This document shows, one piece after another, positions 8,304 through 15,700 of a stretch of 17,950 nt of DNA (position 1 is its first letter; each line of letters starts with the position of its first letter). The DNA is from Oscillospiraceae bacterium (GTDB lineage: Bacteria > Bacillota > Clostridia > Oscillospirales > Acutalibacteraceae). The stretch is from assembly GCA_902797915.1 (NCBI GenBank), contig CADBUK010000188.1, positions 1 to 17,950 on the forward strand. The letters run 5' to 3'. A program made the position numbers and the translations under genes. The notes beneath the pieces are model-generated. The model was not told where the DNA came from. It saw only the letters and a program-made list of their open reading frames with translations, and ran no database searches.

Positions 8304-9431
8304 TTGCCTAACGAAATTGATGAAAGAGCCTACGAGGTTGAATTCTTCAACTGCGTTATTGATAAATCGCAGGATTATAAGGTGATTGACGCAGACAGCC
8401 ATTTTGCAGATTTTACGGGAGTGCACATCTCGAAAATCCGTCAGGGAAAGCTGTTTCTGCGCGATATTATCAATCCGCCCGACAGACAGGCGGTGCTTGA
8501 AAAGCTGTGCAGGAAAAATTCGCCGTATATCTATATGGACTTTGATGTGAAAAACAGTAACGGCGATGTGGTTTTTGTTCACTGCTCCGCGCAGAACGAC
8601 GACGCTACTCCGCTGTGCCGTCTTGTGTTTGCCGACGTGTCAAAAAGCAGGGAAAAAACCGCAAGGCTGAAACAGCGCGCAAGCGAAATCAAAAACCTTA
8701 TAGATTTGGTTGAGGCGGGTGTGTGCGTCTTTCGCGTAACGCCCGAAATGCACTTTGAGGTTATGTATATGAACACCCGCTGCTGCCGCCTTTTCGGCAC
8801 CAGCAAGGAGCGCTACGGCGAAAGGGATTACCGCCTTGACGAGCTTATTCATTATGAGGATAAAACCTTGGTATATCAAGCAATCGGCAGGGCTATGGCG
8901 ACGGGCGAGCCGATGGATATGGAAAGCAGGATAAAGAGAAGTAAAAACGAGGCAATCTGGTGCCACTGCAACGCAAACGTGCACCATATTGACGAGCAGG
9001 GCAACCCTGTTTTTCACGCGGTTTTTACCGACGTTACACGCATAAAAAAGGCGGAAACAAACGCCGACAGGGCTTACGACAAGCTTGCTAATATTTTTGA
9101 AAATCTTAACGGCGCAGTGTTTACCTCGTCGGCTGAAAAGCTGTTTTCCTGCGACTCGGTAAGCAGTGAATTTCTTTCACATTTAGGATACACGAGAGCG
9201 CAGTTTGCGGAGCGCTTCGGCAAAAGCCTTGCCCCGTTGATTGACGGTGACGCAAAAGCTATTGAGGACGAAATGCGCGACTCGCTGTTCAAAAGCGGCA
9301 GGGCGGAGGCGCAATATACGCTGAGGGCGAAGGGCGCAAAGCGCTTTGCCGTGCGCGACTGCAGAAAGCTGATTACGCAAAGCGACGGCACAATGGTTGT
9401 GCTCGGCGAGCTTGAGCCTGCAGAGGAATGA
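8304..9431 (+). CDS. PAS-domain-only signalling protein, no output domain
   Basis: A 375-residue soluble protein built from three PAS-like domains at about 10-113, 133-248 and 263-372. The first two end in the typical FADVSKS and FTDVTRIKK strands and are followed by short helical, charged linkers (ARLKQRASEIKNLIDLV and AETNADRAYDKLANIF) of the kind that carry signals between PAS units. The second domain (FRVTPEMHFEVMYMN...CCRLFG) resembles PAS units found in front of GGDEF domains in Firmicutes. No GGDEF, EAL, kinase, HTH or methyl-accepting region follows: the frame stops and a terminator begins 14 bases later. There are no membrane segments. It could be a stand-alone sensor acting through protein contact, or the remnant of a diguanylate cyclase. 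Ligand unknown; no conserved heme or flavin cysteine motif was recognised. The start was chosen by the AAGGGG site; the longer ATG 8253 form is less likely. Confidence 0.75.
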   Translation: MPNEIDERAYEVEFFNCVIDKSQDYKVIDADSHFADFTGVHISKIRQGKLFLRDIINPPDRQAVLEKLCRKNSPYIYMDFDVKNSNGDVVFVHCSAQNDDATPLCRLVFADVSKSREKTARLKQRASEIKNLIDLVEAGVCVFRVTPEMHFEVMYMNTRCCRLFGTSKERYGERDYRLDELIHYEDKTLVYQAIGRAMATGEPMDMESRIKRSKNEAIWCHCNANVHHIDEQGNPVFHAVFTDVTRIKKAETNADRAYDKLANIFENLNGAVFTSSAEKLFSCDSVSSEFLSHLGYTRAQFAERFGKSLAPLIDGDAKAIEDEMRDSLFKSGRAEAQYTLRAKGAKRFAVRDCRKLITQSDGTMVVLGELEPAEE

Positions 9432-9444
9432 AAATATACGGTTT

Positions 9445-9502
9445 AGGGCGGAACATTCGCAACCGATTTACAGGGAACGGGTGTTGCCGCCCTGTTTTTT
9501 TT
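9445..9502 (+). terminator. Rho-independent terminator after the PAS gene
   Basis: A 7-bp stem, AGGGCGG at 9445-9451 pairing with CCGCCCT at 9487-9493, encloses a 35-base region that can itself pair (CCG...CGG). Eight T residues at 9495-9502 follow almost directly. It closes the PAS gene and insulates the secreted-protein operon downstream. Confidence 0.75.
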
Positions 9503-9561
9503 GTGGTTTTACCGAAAAATCTTAATTTTTTAATAAAAAAATTATTAACAAATTGTTAATT

Positions 9562-9590
9562 TTGTCAATGGACATTTGCCCCACTATATT
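9562..9590 (+). promoter_or_regulatory. Sigma-A-like promoter of the secreted-protein operon
   Basis: TTGTCA at 9562-9567 and TATATT at 9585-9590 are separated by exactly 17 bases, in a very AT-rich stretch about 130 bases ahead of the large surface-protein gene. An overlapping alternative is TGGACA with TAAAAT, also 17 bases apart. Both would start transcription near 9597-9605, giving a leader of about 115-120 bases. Confidence 0.6.
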
Positions 9591-9625
9591 ATAAAATATA
9601 ATAGAAATATTATCTAAATCTAAAC

Positions 9626-9693
9626 TGGGGCAGCTTGCCCCGTTCGTGATATTTGCAGAGCTTGGCAGAAAGCTCTTAAAACTTTATTTTAAG
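9626..9693 (+). promoter_or_regulatory. Structured 5' leader with three tandem hairpins
   Basis: Three inverted repeats follow each other in the predicted leader: GGGGCA/TGCCCC (9627-9632 with 9636-9641), AGAGCTT/AAGCTCT (9657-9663 with 9670-9676) and CTTAAAA/TTTTAAG (9675-9681 with 9687-9693). The second and third overlap by two bases and so may be alternatives. None matches a riboswitch class I recognise. They may set mRNA stability or translation of the highly repetitive gene that follows. Confidence 0.45.
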
Positions 9694-9702
9694 ATTTGAA
9701 GC

Positions 9703-9708
9703 AGGGGG
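9703..9708 (+). promoter_or_regulatory. Ribosome-binding site fixing the start of the giant surface protein
   Basis: AGGGGG is 8 bases before ATG 9717. The longest frame opens at TTG 9696, but this site lies inside that extension and the signal peptide begins properly at ATG 9717, so the later start is preferred. Confidence 0.85.
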
Positions 9709-9716
9709 TATTAAAT

Positions 9717-12700
9717 ATGAAATTTACAGCTTCAAACAAAAGGATGCTCAGCGCGTTGCTGGCGGTGCTTATGGTGGTCACGTCCGTTGTGCCCGCCTTT
9801 ACGGCATTTGCCGATGATGATGAGCACGGCGTCGTAGGCCTTTACAGGATTGAAACCTTCTATGAGGACAATTCCTGGGTTCCCGATTACGACACCGACG
9901 AAAACGGCAACGAAACCGAGCATATTGAAATTATGACCGAGGGCGAAAAGAAGCAGTTTAAGTATCAGCTTATCGACTGTGAAATTCCCGACAACGGTTA
10001 CGTTAAGTGGTACAGCGATACGCCTACCGTATGCGACGTTACGGAGGACGGCCTTGTGCGTGCGTTTGACTCGTCAAAGGGCGCGGCTGTAAGGCTTTGG
10101 CTTGATAACGAGGTTGCCACAATTCCGCTTGTCGGCGGCGCAATGAAATCCGCTCTCGAAAAGGTTCTGTTTAACGACAAGGTTAACCTTGACACGCTTG
10201 ACACGGACGGAATCGTTATGATTGTTGAAACCGCGTTCGGCTCCGACTCGCTGCTCAGCGAATATGTGGATACTTATAAGGGCGACCTTATCGACTCACT
10301 GCGCACCTATCTTGACAAGGTGCACACGGTTATTTCCGCAATTCTTTATGACGGCAGCGGCAACGAAATTACAAGGGACAGCTTCAGCGTTGCGGTTAAC
10401 CGCTCAACCGCGCTGTATGCCGATTTCCTGCCGAACGGCACGCATATTACGAATAAGCAGGATGTTCCGACCACTGTTGCCAAGGGCTCGGAGGTGCAGC
10501 TCTATGCCTGCACAACCCCGACCAGACTTCATATGGGCGTTGTATATTCTGTTAAAAACACCTCTCTCTTTACAGAGGGCAAGGTTGTTGCAACCGTTTC
10601 TGACGACGGACTTGTTAAGTTTAAGAACACCGGTAAGGTTACCATCCTTGTTTCCCCCGACACGGAGGGCTTTATCGAAAACCTTCTGAAATACGTTAAT
10701 ATGGTTTACGCACTTGAGAACACGGGCGTGCTTGACACGGAAAAGATTGCCGACGCTCTTGTTGATTACGTAGGCCTTGATATGAACAAAAACGCCCTGA
10801 AGGGTATTCTTGACGCAGGCCTTGCGGTTTCCCAGATTGTTGAGGGCACGGCAGACCCCGTTCAGCTTTCCGCAACCGCGGTAAAGATTATTGCAAACCT
10901 TATTCTTCAGTTCACAACCAACGACTCCATTACGTTTACGGTTGTTGACGGCGTTCCCTGCACGGACTTTAAGATTGACGGCGGCGGGGTTTCCGTAAGA
11001 GAGGGCAATCAGGTTAAGTTCACAATCAAGGACGCGCAGCCCACCGCTGCCGACACCTCGGACATTACCTGGTATTCGGAGGACCCGACCATTGCCTCCG
11101 TTGACGCGCAGACGGGCGTTGTTACCGCGCGTGACGCAGGCGACGGCGACGATGACAGCCCGCTTCAGAAAACAGTTAAAATCCACGCGGTTTCAGCGGC
11201 AAACGGCGTTGACAAGAGTACGGATATTACCGTAATCCGCAGAGCCAGCGTTTATATTTCCGATATTGAAATTACCAAGGATTATGAAACCATAACCATC
11301 GGGCAGGACGAATACCTGCACGCAACCGTTTACCCGCAGAGAGTTGCAAGCTCAAAGATACTTTACGTTGTATGGGGTATCCTTACGGGTTATGACGAGG
11401 AGGGCAACCCCCAGTATGTATGGGCGGTTAACCCCTATTATGAAGAGGATGAAAACGGCGACTTCATTGTTGACGGCGAGGGCAACTATGTTGTTAACGA
11501 CGGCAGCGTTTCGGACGGCGTCGGCAAGATAGACTACCTCGGCCACTACTACGCGCTTGCAAGCGGAAGCTGCAACATCGTGTGCCGTGCGTTCACGGGC
11601 TATGACGTAAGCGGCAGCGGCAGGGTTACCGAAATCCTCGGCGATAATTTCTACACAATTTCCGAAAAAATTGTCGGCGAAACGATGGATAACGGCAGAC
11701 CCGTTGAAAGCATTGAGCTTAACGCGCTCTCCGTTACAAGCGGCGGCACGCTTTCAACAAACGAGTTTACAATCAACGGCGAAACGCATAAGTACGCAAC
11801 CGTTAAGAAAAACGGCATTGACGGCTACTGGGGCAACGGTATTACCGTTCAGGCAAACGTAACCCCCGGCGACGCTACGGATAAAACAGTAACCTGGCAT
11901 ATTGATAACGACAACTTTGAGCTTTCCGACCAGGACGACACCCAAAACACCGTTAAGGTAAAGATGAAGGCGGCGGTTGAAAGCGCGCAGGTTGTAAATA
12001 TTTACTGCACGTCTAACGACAGGTGCGCAACAAGCCAGACGATGACGCTTACCGTTACCAAGAATTACGTAACGGGCAACGATATTGACCTTGATAATAT
12101 TGACGTTATTAACGGAAACGTTTCTCAGGCAACCCATACCGTAAGCGGCGGCGACAATGCAATTAAGGCTGCCAACTGGTATGTTGAGGATGAGGATATC
12201 GCCGTAATTTCCGATATTGATGAGGACGGCAACGCAATCATCAGGGGCAAGGACGTAGGCACAACCACGGTTTACTGCGTATCTGCCGACGGCGCTTATG
12301 TTGATTCGGCAACGGTAACCGTTCATCCCGATAAATCCACCCTTGGCGAAATTCTTGACCTTTGCGAAAAAACCGTAATTAAAAAGACGGACGCAAACAA
12401 GGCGGATTATAAAAACTATATGAGAAAGCTCTCATATTGCTATTACCTTTACAATGAGGAGCCGATGGCTTCACAGACTGTTGTTGACACCTACTGCGAG
12501 GAGCTTCTGTTCGCGTTCTACAAGCTCGGCGGTTTTGTTGATTTGTACGGAATCAACCTGCTTGACGAAAACGGCAACGACGCGGGCGACCACATCAGCG
12601 TTAAGGTTGACACCAGCAATTATACACACACAAGCTATGACCTCGGCGTAGGCTTCGTGCCCAAGAGAGGTATGTATAAGAAAATCACCTGGACCTCGTC

Positions 12701-15700
12701 TGACGACAAGATTGTTGTTGACCGCAGCGGTAAGTGCACTCCGTCCGCAAACAAGGCGTGCAGCGCGCTGATTACCGTTGTTGCGGAGGACTATGTGGGC
12801 AATGTTGTAACGGACAGCGTTTACATTTCCTTCGGTAAAACGCTTGCAACGGGCGTAACGGTTGACCCGGGCGAAATCACGGGCGGAAAAGCGGGCGAAA
12901 CCCAGCAGCTTACCGCAACCGTTCAGCCCGCAGGAACGCTCGGCATCGGCGGTGCGGACGTTAAGGCTGTTACATGGTCCTCAAGCGACGAAAGCATTGC
13001 AACCGTTGATTCAAACGGTCTTGTAACCTTCGTTTACGGCGGCGACTGCTACGTTACGGCAACCACGGTTGACGGCGGCTTTACCGCAACCGTAAGGGTT
13101 AACGTAGTTACCAACTATGACAGGCTGAACGAGCTTATCAGCACCTACGACGGCGTATCGCTTGAAAGGGAAAACTATTACCCCGATTCTTATGACACAT
13201 ATACAACCGCGCTTGCAAACGCAAGGGCAATGGTTGCGGCTAACAACGCAACTCAGACCGAGGTTGACGATATGTACAACACTCTTGAGGCTGCTTACAA
13301 GGGTCTCAAGAAATACAATTATATTCAGAAAATAACACTTTGCCTTGAGGGCGAGGCGGTTTCGGACTATTATCAGTACGATTTGTCAGTGCTCAAGGAA
13401 GGCGTTTCCTACAAGAACGCTAAACTGCCGCTCAAGATTTTGCTTACGCCGAACAACGGCTCTTACGCAACGGTTGAGTGGGAGTCCTCAACGGATTTGA
13501 TTGAGGTTTCACAGAACGGTGAGACAAACCCGACACAGAATAAGAGCTGCTACGGCGAAATCAAGTGTACGCTTACCGACCATTACGGCAACAAGTACAG
13601 CGACACCGTTTGGGTATCCTTCGCTTACGTTCCCGTAACAAGCATTGATCTTAATGAAAAAGCTATTACGGGCGGTATCGGCTCAACACATTCGCTTACC
13701 TATGCAATCCAGCCCGACGGTACTTCGCTGTTCCACGTTGGTTCGGCAAGCATTAAAGACGTTTGGTGGGAGTCGGATAATCCCGACATCGCAACCGTTG
13801 ACCAGAACGGTAAGGTTACGTTCGTAAGCACGGGCCAGACCACCGTTCGTGTAACAACCTATGACGGCGGCTTTACCTCCGAATGCTCGGTTTCCACCGA
13901 GGGCGACAGAAAAGCGCTTAACGACGCGGTGCTTCAGTATGCCGACGTCAATTATATGGATTACCAGTACTCCTACGGTATGGCGTTCAAGGAGGCTTAC
14001 GAAGAGGCGGTTGCCGCTTTGACGGACAGCACGCTTGACCAGGACGGCATTAACGCCGCAACGGCAAAACTTAACCGCAGGGGCGAGGCGCTTGAGGGCC
14101 ACGAATTTGTTCCGATTACAACCGTTAGTCTGACCTATGAAAATCAGACCAACTCAATTACGGGCTTCAAAACAAAGGGCAGCGGCGACGTTGCGGATAC
14201 GGACAGCAACGGCAACGTAATCCACACCTACACCTACAAAACCACTGACGGCACCTGGAAATCAAGGGTTATCTTTAACGCCTATGTTCCGTCCGCACAG
14301 CAGGCTAACTACAGAAGCGTAAGCGTTAACGTAATCAGCCAGTCCGACAACTCGGAGGTTGAGGTTAACGGCACTCAGGTTACGATAGGCCAGAACGGCG
14401 CGAAGAGAAGCGCAAAGGTTCTGCTTAACTTCGTTGCAACGGACTACTACGGCAGAACGGTTGAAAGACAGTTCAGGGTTGTTGTAGCTCCCACCACCGT
14501 AACGGGTATTACAATCAGCAAAACCAACGCAACCTCAAAGGCTAACGGCGGTAACGTAACCCTTACGGCTTCAACGGTACCGAGCAACGTAAACGTTGAG
14601 GAAATCCTCTGGTCTTCAAGCGACGAAAGCATTGCAACCGTTTCTAACGGCACGGTAACTCCGCACAACAGCGGCACGGTTGTTATTACGGCGGAAACCT
14701 TTGACGGCGGCTACACCGCAACCTGTACGATTGTATTCACTGCGGATTATTCAAGACTTGCAAGTCTGTTTACAACCTACAGTGATTTCTATGATGAAAA
14801 TAAGGACGCTCAGATTTATACGCAGTCCTCTCTTGACAGATTAAAGACGATGCTTGACGAAACTCAGGCAATGCTGAACGCTGCTACAGCGGACCAGAAG
14901 GACGCCGACACAATGGCTGACAATCTCCGCGCGGCTTATGACGGGCTTGTTCGCATTGAAGGTCTTTCCACAATGAGCATTGCCGTTCCCGAGCAGGATA
15001 ACGTTACCGTTGTAACGGACGGCTATGCAAGATACTCAAGCCTGTCCGTAAACGGCGCTGAAATCGGGCTTAATGCAGTTGTTCCGAGCAACGTTTCCGC
15101 TTCTGTTAACTTTGAGTGGAGCGTAACGGGCGAAAACCTTACTATTTCTTCAAACGGCGTTGTATCCCACAGCGGCGCAAGCGGCTCCTGCGGAGTTGTA
15201 ACGGTTGTTGCAACCGATGAGCTCGGCAATACCGCAAGGGCTTCCATTAACGTTTCGTTTGTAAGAGTTCCCGTAACGGCAATCAGCTTTGCCGATTATG
15301 AGGACGGCATTGTTTACGGCGCTCCGCAAACAAGCACGGTTGTTGTTCCGACGCTTACGGGCAGCAAGATAGGCACGGGCTCAACGGTTTATGACCCAAG
15401 CGTTACGGAATGCACCTTTACTTCCGCAGACCCCGCGATTGCTTCGGTTGACAACAACGGCGTAATTACCTTCGTTTCCTTCGGCGAAACCACAATTACC
15501 GCAGTTTCAAGGGACGGCGGTCTTACCGCAACAATCCGCGCGTTTACTTCAAACGACACGGTTGCCCTTCGTGAAATGATTGAGGATTATGCAGACGTTG
15601 ATTATATGGATTATGAGTACGATTACGGTATTGCGTTCAAGAACGCTTACGCCGCGGCTCAGGCGGTAATCGCGGATTATCAGGCTTCGCAGTTCAGCAT

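Noticed and set aside
9696..9716. TTG 9696 as start of the giant protein
   Set aside because: The ribosome-binding site AGGGGG lies within these seven codons and the signal peptide begins correctly at ATG 9717.
10404..11186. A 260-codon minus-strand open frame inside the giant surface gene
   Set aside because: It is Asn/Val/Arg-rich with no recognisable domain, the product of reading GC-rich AAC/GTT codons in reverse; the plus-strand frame is clearly the coding one.
11754..12326. A 190-codon minus-strand open frame
   Set aside because: It has the same character as other antisense shadows of the repetitive gene and no ribosome site or family match.
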